Source of the DNA: Rotaria sordida
Taxonomy: Eukaryota > Rotifera > Eurotatoria > Philodinida > Philodinidae
Length of the DNA stretch: 64,000 nucleotides
Assembly (NCBI GenBank): GCA_905250125.1
Contig: CAJNOL010000351.1
Span: 90,890 to 154,889 of the forward strand
Direction of reading: 5' to 3'
Below the pieces are notes generated by a model. The model had not been told where the DNA came from. It was given only the letters and a program-made list of their open reading frames with translations, and searched no databases. Numbering within the stretch: the first letter of the stretch is position 1; every line of letters starts with the position of its first letter. Shown piece after piece: positions 50,421 to 62,200 of this stretch. Made by a program: the position numbers and the translations under genes.

Positions 50421-51907
50421 TAACATGCAACATTTATAGTTTCTGATTCGTCTGTTTTAAGTTCATCTTCATTGTTAGATTGAACATAAGTATTATGTTT
50501 TAGTGTCTGTGTCGGTTTGTTGAATTTTTTTTCTATCCAATGTTTCAATAATGTAACCTGAATAGTACCTATTAACAATTGTTCGGTATGATATATAATT
50601 AATGGTAATGGAAGTAAATCACTAATATATTGATTTGTATTATCATGTAAAGCATTGATTAATGGAATACCCATACCTAAATTTTTCATTACACCACAAA
50701 ACATAATTGCAACAGTATCTTTTTCAGAAAATTGCCAATGTCGAATAGGTAATCTGGCTATAATAATAATTAATAATGAAAATAATATATAGATACCACC
50801 ATTAATAAAAATTAAAATAAGAAGATCTATTTTTTGTATCGTTTGAAACGATCCAGTAGAAAAAACAGTAGAAAATACAGACCATACGACTATTAATAAA
50901 GCTAAACTATTCAATTCAGCAAAGTGAAATTTTTCTCGTATATATATTATTTTTTTTGTCCATAATAAATGAATCATTTGTCCAATAAATAAAGGAAGTA
51001 AAATAGTTAAACATAAATTTTTAATAACATGACTATAGTTTAATCCATGTTGTGTATTACTTGTTTTTGATAAAAAATCAAATATAGAATTTTTCATAAA
51101 AAGAAATATAACAGCTGGTGATAGAAAAGTACCTAAAACACTGCTAAGTATTGCATTTAATAATGCAGCATATTCATTTCCTAAGGCATTCTTAGTCATG
51201 ATAACACTACCAGAAATCGTCGGTGGCATTGAAGCCATTATAATGATACCAAATATCAATGTTTTGTTCATAGATGTTTTTGCTAATAACAATGATAAAC
51301 CATAAACTAGAAATGGAAAAATTATAAGACTATAGATTTGAACAAAGATATGAAGACGAATATGAAGAACTTCTTTAGCAAGTTGTCTTGTTACAATAGA
51401 TAAACCATTAAGAAAGAAAATGAATATAATACAACCATATTTAACAGTCCATTCTGAACGAATATAACCACCTGTTTTTCCAACATTTGGAAAAATATAT
51501 GCCATTAAGATTGATAAAAGCAGACCAATAAGAAACCAATATTTTCGAACTATTGACAATATTTTAGATAAACATGATTGATTTGATTTCTTTTTTATTT
51601 CTTGTTGTTTATTCTTCATATAAGTCTCAGCTGACGATATCATTCGAGGTAAACAATACAAACAAACTAATTTTTCATTATAAATAGCACAAATCTGTGG
51701 GCATTCGACCAGAGATGTTATATCAAATGAAATACTCTCCGATAGTATAACGATTATTGAAGAATCTGATTTATCAATAATATATTCTTTTAATTGATAA
51801 TTATTTGTAAATTCATGTGTAAAATTGATTTCTGACAGAGCCTTATCGGATGAATTTCCAAGCCAAACGAGTTCAAATAAATTTTCGTCATTTTTTTCAT
51901 TTGACAT
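50420..51907 (-). CDS. SLC10A7-like sodium/bile acid cotransporter with extra N-terminal domain
   Basis: A single-exon frame of 495 residues. From about residue 122 the protein has about ten hydrophobic helices and the SLC10A7/RCH1 signature: WFLIGLLLSILMAYIFPNVG, then FIFFLNGLSI, IMASMPPTISGSVIMTKNAL, GNEYAALLNAILSSVLGTFL, LLPLFIGQMIHLLW, and EKDTVAIMFCGVMKNLGMGI followed by LPLPLIIYHTEQLLIG. Family members are linked to calcium homeostasis and glycosylation in Golgi or plasma membrane. Residues 1 to about 95 are soluble and are not part of the transporter: they alternate strand and helix (FELVWLG, QLKEYII, SIIVILSESI, CPQICAIY, KLVCLYC), resembling a degenerate receiver-like alpha/beta fold. 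A basic linker (KQQEIKKKS) joins the parts. No intron is present. The family call is firm; the N-terminal fold is inference. Confidence 0.85.
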   Translation of the reverse strand: MSNEKNDENLFELVWLGNSSDKALSEINFTHEFTNNYQLKEYIIDKSDSSIIVILSESISFDITSLVECPQICAIYNEKLVCLYCLPRMISSAETYMKNKQQEIKKKSNQSCLSKILSIVRKYWFLIGLLLSILMAYIFPNVGKTGGYIRSEWTVKYGCIIFIFFLNGLSIVTRQLAKEVLHIRLHIFVQIYSLIIFPFLVYGLSLLLAKTSMNKTLIFGIIIMASMPPTISGSVIMTKNALGNEYAALLNAILSSVLGTFLSPAVIFLFMKNSIFDFLSKTSNTQHGLNYSHVIKNLCLTILLPLFIGQMIHLLWTKKIIYIREKFHFAELNSLALLIVVWSVFSTVFSTGSFQTIQKIDLLILIFINGGIYILFSLLIIIIARLPIRHWQFSEKDTVAIMFCGVMKNLGMGIPLINALHDNTNQYISDLLPLPLIIYHTEQLLIGTIQVTLLKHWIEKKFNKPTQTLKHNTYVQSNNEDELKTDESETINVAC

Positions 51908-54545
51908 TTTTAATATTAATATTATATTAAAATAAAAAAGAAAACAATTAATCTAAAATATACAAATATATAATTGTCTTTCTGAAAAGAAAAAGAAAAC
52001 GATATTATTCAATATAGATTTAGATCGACAATTGGACAAGAATTTACACGGATAAACAAATAATCTTTCGATTTATTTTAGATATAATCCTTTCTTCAAC
52101 ATGTTTACTAGATTCTTTTTGACTTCAACGTTATTATAAATATAACAGCAGATATTTTTTAACTATCACCATTTTTATCTATTCTCTTTTTTGAGTAGCC
52201 TGATAATGGGCAACTAGTAAAATTAATTGTATTCGACTTTTAGAACCGTTTATGATTACATGATCTTTATCATATTACAAAATGATAAGCGAAAACGCTG
52301 TTCGATCACGAGAAAAGAAAAAGGTCAACTTCATTTTTTCCAGGGAAATTTGACATTTCAATAAAGAATCATAGTCGTACACCAATGAAATACGTAGACT
52401 GCGATCAACTACATAACCTATATCGTTGGCAAGTATCTTTATCGAACTATTTCACATGTTCTATGGTGACTATTTTACTACATCAACATTTTTATATAGT
52501 AATCATCCAAAAAAAGATATCTTGTCAATGTCAACATTATCATTTACCATTTCGGGCAAAAAATTTAACTTAATTTGAATCATATTTATTTATACATTGA
52601 ATGATCCATCAATGTGAATTATCCACAAATTGTATGAGAATTAAAGAAAATAAAACAAAGAACTATAAGAATGTTGAAAAGTTATAAGATCCCGTAAAGA
52701 TAAATTACTATTCAACCAAGAATCGGTTGACAGTGACGAATATAAATCTTGCGATCACGTTATAAAAATTAATCATAAAGACAATAAGCTAACCACATAT
52801 CCTACCCTATAACATGAATTAGAAATGCCGAAAAATTTATTTTTCAGTTTATGAATCATTGAGTTGGGTTGAGTAGCTTGAGTGCTACTCATAGGGTAAT
52901 CCTAATCTAGATGGCGGCAACAAAAGACATGGTTAACGAAGTTGTGAAATCGATTTCAATAGCAGAGCAACGACAAAGAGAAAAATATGACAATAAGAAA
53001 AAAAGAAAGAAGATAAAATTGAATATACGTGAGTCATACTTGATGATGTGATCCAACAATAAATAAATATTAGGACGCTCATATCTGATATATGTCACTG
53101 GGTAACGACATCTTTATTAAAAAAACCTCTTCTATTATTATTTTCTTATAAGTATAGTTCATTTCATGAGTCAATCCAACAGTCATTCATGAGCCACCCG
53201 ATAACATCTTTCTCCAAATTTGAATGAGTGGATCGAATTTCAGATCATCGAAATGACCTGCCCGACCTACTGGATTGAGTTGGACTATAGCAAATCCTTC
53301 GCAACTCGAACCTAATCTATTGAAAATTTCTGACAGAAAGCAAATGCTGCATTAAAAAAAATTTTGAATGAGAGATCACCACAAAGCAAAACTATGTCGA
53401 TAATTTGATCCCTGTACTCTCTCCTTTTCAATAGGAGAATTTTTTAAGTATTGGTGTCTTTCCTTTGGAAAATCATCAGAGCAAGGTATTGGACATGAGC
53501 AAAATATTTTATGTGTAAACATCAATTGTTGTAGAAGATATGTCATATGTATGTCTTTATCCTATACTAGGAATTCTATGTATTCTACTAATTTGATTAG
53601 ATCTTATGAATATGCTACAAAAAACTATAATTTCTTTTTCTTTTGTGAATCTTGCTTATTCGAAACAATCCAACTAAACAAACGACATGATCGCAGACCA
53701 AATCTGTTTATAGAAATCCGATGGTATCCGAGTTCTAGTGGAATTACGAAGTGCCATGCGAAGATGTTTTTAATGTCGATTATCAAGAAATTAATAATTC
53801 GTAAAAAAAAAGACTTGTGATTCTTTCTGTAATTGATTACAATGCATTGTTTTTTCTCGAAAATATACATACTCTACTGGAATTGACTCTTCTACCAACG
53901 TAGTTACAAAAGTTATATTTCGATCAAAAGATTGAATCAAAAAATAGATATTAAGATATTCATTGCTAAGACAAGTCAATCAATGCATATTAACATGTTT
54001 CTAAACAATACTATTCATTGATAATTATATTGTCTTAACATCAGCTGTAATGCATCACTTCAGTTGACTCAACAAAATGACAATTTACTTTTTATCTTCG
54101 TATTGCTTTAAATATTTCAAGTTTTGAAAAGGAAAGAGCTTCATAAAAGTTTGCCTACTCGGAAAGATATTTGTAAAAAAAATGAAATATTCTCGAAAAG
54201 ATCAGAAAAGAGATTTGTGCCTTTTAGTCGTTAAATTTTATTTGTGTATTCGAACGAATGCACAAATGATTTTTTATTCATGAAATCATCACGACAGAAA
54301 ATACCGTCTTTCAATGCATACGTCTAGATAGTAGAACGCAAGATAACGCTATTTAGAAAAAATGTTGACATACTCTAGCAGAGATATCTTAAAATTATAT
54401 GTTGACATGTTTTCTTTACAGTTTTTCTTGAAAATTCCATCAATATATAGAAAGAAATATTATGATAAAACAAGCGCGTCTTCATGATCAATTTATTATT
54501 ATGAACACCTTCTTGTTTAGATCTTCGATAATTTTTTCTGCAGCA
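51908..54545. other. intergenic, no gene seen
   Basis: About 2.6 kb upstream of the transporter gene. Short open frames (52385-52573, 52907-53098, 53551-53820) have no recognisable domains, and no terminal repeats were found. Confidence 0.4.
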
Positions 54546-55234
54546 CTAAACGTCGATGGTATTTGTTGAGCAGTATTCGACGGATCGAAAAAGTACATCA
54601 AAGCATGGCAGGTTACTCGAGATCGCTCGTTTAATCTGATCGAAAGGAATTCTGTTCTGATGCGTATGGTTCGCTGTTAAGTTAGCCGTTGTTTGTTGAC
54701 CTTGAACAAGTAATTCTTCTCGGCGTGGTTGACAGTGATCGTTATTGAATCTATGCTTTGCTGTTGGTGGACCACCTGAACCAGCACTATTGTTTAGTCT
54801 TCGTTTGTTCGGTGTTGATGTTTCTGGCTGTAATTGTACTCTAGTTGAGATATTCTTATGATTATTTAAATAAATTTGACGTTGCCGATCATTGAAAACC
54901 ACGCTTTGGCTCTCGTAAGGTTCGAAATGACCAGAAATTTGGGGTGCAAGCGCGTTTTGGTGTTGTTGTTGACGAAAGAGTAAGAAGTCATTTAAAAGCA
55001 CTTCATCATTTTCCAAGAAATGTATTATATCATCTCTTTGTACTTCACCAGATTTATTGACACGCAAATCATAACTTCCTGTATCCTGTGTTTCTTGTCA
55101 GCGATTATTGATTTTCTTGCTACTAGAACCATTAGTTCTTGAGTTTCTCCGTCCATCATCTGGAAAGTAATAAAAATGTGTCTATTCCTCACGAAGCAAA
55201 AAAGGAGAGTGACTTCTTCATATTGAGAGGTCAC
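54546..55234 (-). pseudogene. retrotransposon ORF-like fragment, frameshifted
   Basis: Two overlapping minus-strand frames (55025-55234 and 54546-55067) appear to be one coding stretch broken by a frameshift near 55070. The second gives 173 residues, Q/N-rich and hydrophilic in the middle, ending with PFDQIKRAISSNLPCFDVLF, which resembles the region just before an RNA-binding domain in ORF1-type proteins of animal LINEs. Base composition is less AT-rich than the neighbouring genes, which fits a transposon. It is cut off without a proper end. The assignment to LINE ORF1 is an inference from position and style, supported by the adjacent LINE 3' fragment. Confidence 0.45.
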
Positions 55235-55247
55235 AGCTACGTTGATT

Positions 55248-55508
55248 GGATCATGTCTTAAGGATGCTACATGAAAGACTTGTTTATCAAGTTTTCCAAG
55301 CTATGCTCGAAGGAAAAAGACCAATGGGTCATTCACAAATGAGTTGACGCAGTTATATCACGCGTCTATGTAAGGAGCGATTCGAGCTTTCATGAACCGA
55401 TGTGATACTTGCGGCGGTGGCTCGAGATGAGTGGAAGAATCTGCTAAATGGGTTTAAACTCTCGACCCGTAAGGAAAAGGAAAAACGAAAATGAATGAAT
55501 GAATATTT
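55248..55508 (+). mobile_element. 3' end of a LINE retrotransposon
   Basis: One continuous plus-strand frame with two TGA stops gives the C-terminal end of a LINE polymerase: DHVLRMLHERLVYQVFQAML, then GKRPMGHSQMS, YITRLCKERFELS, VARDEWKNLLNGFKLSTRKE. The pattern GHVLRM...RLVYQ...GKRP.G...W/DEW is typical of the segment after the reverse-transcriptase domain. It is followed directly by an (ATGA)n tail, as expected for a LINE 3' end. The copy is heavily 5' truncated. Confidence 0.7.
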
Positions 55509-57419
55509 CATTTTAAATAAACTCTATAAAATCTATCCATTTATTATGAATTTAATATAAAAAAATAATCATTATTGATTTTCTTAAAGACATCTACAAT
55601 AAAAAATAAACAAAATATCTGAAATAAAACTCTCCCGTATTTTTTTTCTCTATTTCAATTTACAATAAATATTTTCCTCATTCATACATATAAAGTTGAA
55701 TTTGCTTATCATTTAATACGACAGATAGTTGTAGAAGTGATCTATGAAGAAAAGAAAGCTCCTAATAATATGACATAAATTTCAAGGCTAAATTATATTG
55801 ATAGTAGACTTCCACATTACCGTATTAAGGATCCTCTGAAACAACTATATGATTCATCGATGTTTTCTAGTGTTAAATGTTCAATGTCCTATTGAATGTA
55901 ATAAAGCCCTGACCACTACCAAAGAGCCTACATTCGTGAATGAATAATGTGCCAGATGTAATAGAAGACTGACTTCTCTTAAGTAATTAAGTTTTCTCAA
56001 AATTGGGACTTTAATTAATGCATTTAGGTCAAAATATGCTCAGTTTTCAAGATTATGAACTGAAAAATGTTACAAGACTGATGTCAACATTACTTGTTGA
56101 CTTTGAGAACTCTAAAAATGTCTTCCAAAATCCTTAAAATTTTGTTTCTTTTTTAAAAAACTCTTTTATATAAAAATAATGAAAATGAATAGGAGACTAG
56201 AGAAGATACTTCTGAAATCTTTATTCGCTTGATCATATATAAAAGTCGAGATCTTTTATTCTATGGACAAGATTTATTGTTAACAAATAGCCGAAAAAAT
56301 ATTCAATTTTTATTTGTTAAACTCTTCTTTGTCTGAAATCAACCAGAGAAAAAAATGATTCAATTGTTATTGAAAAAACAAGAATTAATAAGTATGATTT
56401 ACCAAAAAAGCAAATTACAATAAAAAAACATATTTATTGTTCTAGTGTTATCTAAAGATACTCAATCAAGATTGTTTTTAATTAGAGTTAATATAAATAT
56501 TGATATTCTATTTGAATGTAGACATAAGATGGTCGATTTAATTTCAGTACCTGTTCATGAAGATTACTTATTTGATTGTTTCGACTCATCGAATTAATTT
56601 TTATTTTTTAGTTTATATTATAATCATGCCACTAGTTGTCACGGTCCTACTGCTCGTGATATAGAGTCATTATTTCATAAAGCGATATAGAACATAGAGA
56701 TAGGAGCCGAGCCAAGATCTTAAAATTAGAACAAATAAGATCGATGTAAAAAATAAGGTTCGCAAAGAAATAGTAGAAATTTTGAAAAACTTTGTACTCC
56801 TTTTTGCTGACACAAACGAAACTATTGGATTATTGGGAAACGGTTGTACATGCACCAGATCATTATTCTTGTGATCATAAACATTATCGTATAGTTGAAG
56901 AATCTATAAAATCTTGTGAAATATGATTTTATCGAAAAGATATTCGAAGATAATTAAATGATTATAATATCTTTTTTGATAGTAGTTTTTTTTTTAATAT
57001 TGCTGTCGTCGCTGTTGAGCAAATAATAGTCTATGCAGCTGGAAAACGCGACATACATATGCGAAACGAATTGTTTCAAAATTTATACTTAGATAATGGT
57101 TTGTATTTCTAGCTAATCTTTGTTTTACTTACTTAATATTTTATTCGAGTTACAAGTAATATATAAAAGTTCATTGAACGTTTCGAAGAATGATTATATT
57201 TCTCATCGTTTGTCGATATAATTGTTTGGAATCTCGTTTAAAATCATTGAAATAAAACAACTGAAATATATTACTTTAATGTTTTTAATAAGAAAAAACA
57301 AACAAGTTTCAATTATTAAAATAAAAAGAAATTTTGATTTTCTAAACCAAAAAAAACCAAATGTTCTTATTTATTTGTTTGAAATAAAAATTGAAAATAA
57401 AATTCTATATTATTTAAAA
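55509..57419. other. intergenic with possible coding remnants
   Basis: AT-rich sequence. Between about 56460 and 57110 short plus-strand patches look coding (for example SCHGPTARDIESLFHKA near 56635-56685 and QIIVYAAGKRDIHMRNELF near 57020-57076), but they are broken by stops and I do not recognise the family. The open frame at 57222-57515 overlaps the minus-strand proteasome pseudogene and is not called. Confidence 0.4.
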
Positions 57420-58833
57420 TTAAGCAAGTTCCATAGGTTCATATGTTCCCGTTGTTGTTTTCACTTTTTCATCAACAATATCAAATTTGAATTTTTTAAA
57501 CATTTGTTGATGTAATCAACGAATCAATATTAATTTATCATTCCGAATAGCCACAATTTCATAAGGTAAAAATTTATCTAATTTTCTTTTGTTAAAACAA
57601 ACATATTAATTTGACTACCCGAATATAAATCAGTTATTATTGAAACACAAAGAGTATCGCATCATCTTCCTTTTAAATTAAATAAATATCTATTTAAATA
57701 AGAAAAAACAAAAAAGAAACTTGAGCTAACATTCATATTATGTTTAAAATGATCTTCAATAACAGATAATAAAGTATATACATCAGAACCTGAATATATC
57801 AAGAGAATTAAAATAACACAAGATTATTTATCTTGTTAATCTGATTCAATAAAAGGTAAATATGCAATATTTCTATGAGAATGAACTGTAGTTATATGCG
57901 AACCAGTTACATCGACACCAACTATCATTATATAAGTTCCGATATAACCTTGATATCTCAATAGAATATCATGAACGATTTATTTAATTTATATTTAACT
58001 ATTTCGAACAATATTATCAAGCGTAACAAATCGACTCACTTTAATCGGACTTTGCTTTCTTTTTTCAAGAAAAGAAAAATAAAAGATTCTTTCTATAGAG
58101 AATTCTTATTCTTGAAAAGAAATGTGCACAGCGTCTAAAAATCAAGACGAGGGCAGTACTGAGGTATCTAACGTTAACCGGCCAACTTCTTTTTCTCATA
58201 TTAGTTACGTTATAATGTTTCTTTTAAATAGTTTTTTATTTGTGAACATCTACTTATGAACAACAATATAATATTGAAAATAGTATCAAAAAATCTTTAA
58301 TTATACAACATCTAAGTCAAACATATATGTTCTCTTAAACAGTTTTTATTACGATTGTTTTCTAACAACTGTAGCAACTCGAACTTGTCGATCTTGATTT
58401 AATTTAAGTTGAGATTCAAGTAAACATGTTTGAAAATCACAATAAGCTGATGTTTCAGCACCGAGTGCATATATATTATCAGATAATCAATGAATTTTTA
58501 ATATATTATCATCAAATATAATATTTCCTTTTGTACATCGACTATCAGCACCAACTAAAACAGCATCCTTTTATTTAAACGATGGAAACAAAAAAAAACA
58601 GAAATTTTCATTTAACTTCTTTTAAATAAAATCCTAAAATATACTTTGTATTTGACTGCTACAATTGTTGTACCAGTCTTTCGTACTTTGCCAGGCAACA
58701 CACTATTATTTCATAAGAGTTCATTTCTATAACAGAATAAAGAATAATTATTAAATAATATAAATCAATCTAACCATCGACAATTATCAAAGACAAATCC
58801 ACTTGAAGCTTGTTCAAAGGCAAAACCAGACAT
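57420..58833 (-). pseudogene. proteasome subunit beta type-7 (PSMB7) pseudogene
   Basis: The minus strand reproduces the whole PSMB7 order in broken form. The start MSGFAFEQASSGFVFDNCR (58833-58777) is the family N-terminus. It is followed by an intron, then PGKVRKTGTTIVAVKYK with the maturation site and catalytic Thr still present, another intron, GADSRCTKGNIIFDDNILKI, a TGA stop, then LSDNIYALGAETSAYCDFQT (about 58430-58500). Further on come YQGYIGTYIMIVGVDVTGSH (about 57895-57960), SGSDVYTLLSVIEDHFKHN (about 57745-57800), YSGSQINMFVLTKEN (about 57590-57640) and a degenerate tail. Several in-frame stops make it inactive. Introns are retained, so it is a decayed gene copy. An active copy must exist elsewhere, because the beta-2 trypsin-like subunit is essential. 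Confidence 0.85.
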
Positions 58834-59227
58834 AACTTCTTTTCTTCTTGTGTTTTTTTTATTGATTTTCATTAGAAATGAAATGAAAGAATTTTTTTTG
58901 TCTTGAACAAGAAAAAACTGAACTAAATGAAATGATTCATCAGTCACATATCGACATCTATATTTTCAATTTAAAGAAATCTTTTTATATTTAACTAAGA
59001 TAAATCTTTTCAAACTTGCTTTTTTTTAATTATTTAATTATTAAATCGATTTTTATATTAATCGGACTGAAATTTCGACAGTTATTGGTTAAACCAATCA
59101 ATATCAAAAGAAGATTTTTTTTTGCTTTTCGAGAACTAAACTAAATGAATTTCTGGATATTATTTAACAATTAAAATATTTGACAATTTTATTTTTTGCT
59201 AGATAAAATTTTAAAAAAAGAAAGAAG
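58834..59227. other. divergent intergenic region before TSR1
   Basis: 394 bp between the PSMB7 pseudogene start (minus) and the TSR1 start (plus). It is AT-rich with no recognised element. It would be the promoter region of TSR1. Confidence 0.45.
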
Positions 59228-62200
59228 ATGGGACCTACTAGTGATAATAACGATGTTCATCGTCCAGGTGCACTTAAACAACAAAATAAACGATTTAAAA
59301 GTGGTCGTCATCGATCTCAACATGAAATTAAACGAAGCACTAAAGGTTTTTGTTTTTTGCTTCACTTTAATTTAATATTTAAATAATAAAATAATTTACT
59401 AAAAGGTCGAGTGGCAGAAAAAAAACATGCACGTAGTTTAAAACGTTTAAATGTAACAAATAAACAAGATCGATTAAATACAGCTATTCAAATTCGAAAA
59501 CAAAAACTTCAAGCTAATAGAGAAATTAGACAAACAATTGGTGCTATTGATGGTGTTCCACAAATTATTGTAATTATATTTTACATTAATCACTTTTATT
59601 TTTGATCTCCCAACAAGACAAAAGATCATATATTATGGTTACATGAGAATATCTGATCAGAACGAAATAAGTCATAATTAGACATGTGCCGGATCAACTG
59701 TTTTCGGTTCCGATCCCGGAAGTCAACTGTAGTACTGACCTCGGCAATCTCTTTTCTAGTAGTCTCGGTGCTGGTCTGAAGAAAACGATTCTGGAATTTC
59801 ATCATATGATATCTAAAATAACTCTTTGATATTCGGTTTTGTTTATTTATTTAGTGTATAGTTATCATTTGTTTGGGTCATCTCTCTTGAATTATATCCT
59901 GATTGATATAATCTATAAGAAAATTTGCTCAGAATCATTGAATATTTAACTATAAAATTGAGTTTGGGTTTTAGCCAATATTTTTCTCCTAATCCCAGTC
60001 CTGATAAAGTTTTAATTTTTTGATCTCGCACATATCTACTTCGAATAGAGACGATTTAGAAAATCGAATTCATAATTTAAGAGGCTTGTAATGATGAATA
60101 TATTGATAAAGATCTATCGAGAATAATAAATTGTTTTGAATGAGAAAAATTTTATTAAAAAATAATTTCTAACAAACAAATGAAAATTTATTTATTAATT
60201 ATATTGAAAATGTTTAAATCTATTTGTTTTTTTTTGTTTCATAGATTCATAAAATAAAAATTTAATCGATAATGATTTCCACTTGCACATTATCGATGTA
60301 ATGAAATTTTACTTTTGGAAATGAAGTTTTTTGAATTCTACATCAATATATTCTTGAAAGAAAATATTTATTTTTTAAATCAAATAATAACTAAATGTAG
60401 AAATTTATTAAAAATTAATTTCAGTTGATAGTTTACAATAAATAGAATCATATTTAGCAAAATCATTCAACATGTTCGAAAATAGTTGAAATAAATGAGT
60501 TCTAGAATTATTTTATCTTCGAAAAATCAAATTTAAAAAAATTTTGTTTAGACAGTAATACCTTTATCATCAGATGTAAATATATATTCAATTATTGAAT
60601 TATTAACAAATTCAATAGATGATAAGAAATCATTTGATGAAGCAACTCAATGTGGTGCAAGAATTTATACGTATATTTATTTATTTATTTTTATTTATTT
60701 TATTATTTGTTTTTATATAATATAGATGTTCGAAACTTCGATCAAAATTTTGTTTTTTAACTCCAACAGTAACAAATTTGGAAAATGTTCTTGATGCTGC
60801 TAAGGTAATATCATCTATTTGTAAATATAATTTTTTTAAAAATAAAGCAAATTTAAAGATGTCTGATACAATAATATATGTGTTATCATCATCAAATGGT
60901 ATATCAATTGAAGGAGATTATTTACTTGATTTAATAAATGTTCATTGTCTTTCTGGAAATGTTATTTATTCAATAATTGAATCAAATGATGATTCAATGT
61001 CAACAATATCATCATCAACATCACGAAATTCATCATTAAAAAATTTAGAAAAATATCTTGAAAAAAAATTTTCAAATGTTAAATTAATTCCATTAAATAA
61101 TCCACAAGATGGTCAACGTCTTCTATCGAAATTAACTCAACAAAAATTAATTAAAATAACAAAAACATTTTCAAGACCTTATTTATTTGCTCAAACTTTT
61201 TCTTATTTAAATCCAAAGGTAAGAAAACCAAATTATTTTCTTTCTCTTTTTTTTGTTTTTTTATATTTAATCAAATATTTTCTATATAAGTCATCAAAAA
61301 GTACATTAAAATTAAGTGGATATTTACGTGGAATTGATTTATCTCCAAATGATCTTGTTTATATACCAAATTTAGGAACATTTCAATTAGAAAAAATTGA
61401 ACAACATCAATTTCAACGAGATGTAATATCAATTATTTTTTATTAAGAAATAAATCAAGAAATTTTAAATATTTTAGTCCGATGGAATAATAAAAACAAT
61501 TGTTGATAAAACATTTATACCTGATCCAAAGCTTCAACGATCATTAGTATTTGAAGCTGAACAAGATCCAATGAATTTTGATCAAGAACAAACATGGCCA
61601 ACTAAAGAAGATATTCAACAATCCGAACGTCAATTAAAAAAACGTGTACCTAAAGGAACTTCTCAATATCAAGCTGCATGGATTCTTTCTGATGATGAAG
61701 ATAATGATTCTCTCAATCAACAAAATGTTTATTCTTTTTTTTTTCTTTATTTCTAATATAAAATCTTTTTTCAATATATTAGGATTTCGATGAAGATCAT
61801 CAAGAAATGATGACTGATTATGCTGATGATCTACAATCAATTAAACTTGATAAAGAAGAAGATGAAGAAGAAGAAGAAGAAGAAGAAATGGATGAACTTG
61901 TTATGAATCCAAATAATTATGATGAAAAAACAGATTTAGAAGAAGATAAACAAACGTTTGTTTTATATATTTTTATTATATTTATTTTTATTAAAATATT
62001 TAATTTAGTTTAAAAAAATTAAAAGAAGCGAAATTAGATGAACAATTTCCTGATGAAGTTGATACACCAATGGATGTTCCTGCTCGTGTTAGATTTCAAA
62101 AGTATTTCACTTTTTGTTTTTATTTTTATTTAATTAGATTTTTTTGTTGTTGTTGTTCCTATAAAGATATCGAGGTTTAAAAAGTTTTCGAACAACAAAA

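Noticed and set aside
53551..53979. Overlapping frames on both strands
   Set aside because: Mirror frames of similar length without domain features; no support for a gene.
57222..57515. 97-residue plus-strand frame
   Set aside because: It overlaps the minus-strand PSMB7 pseudogene tail and has low-complexity I/K/F composition.
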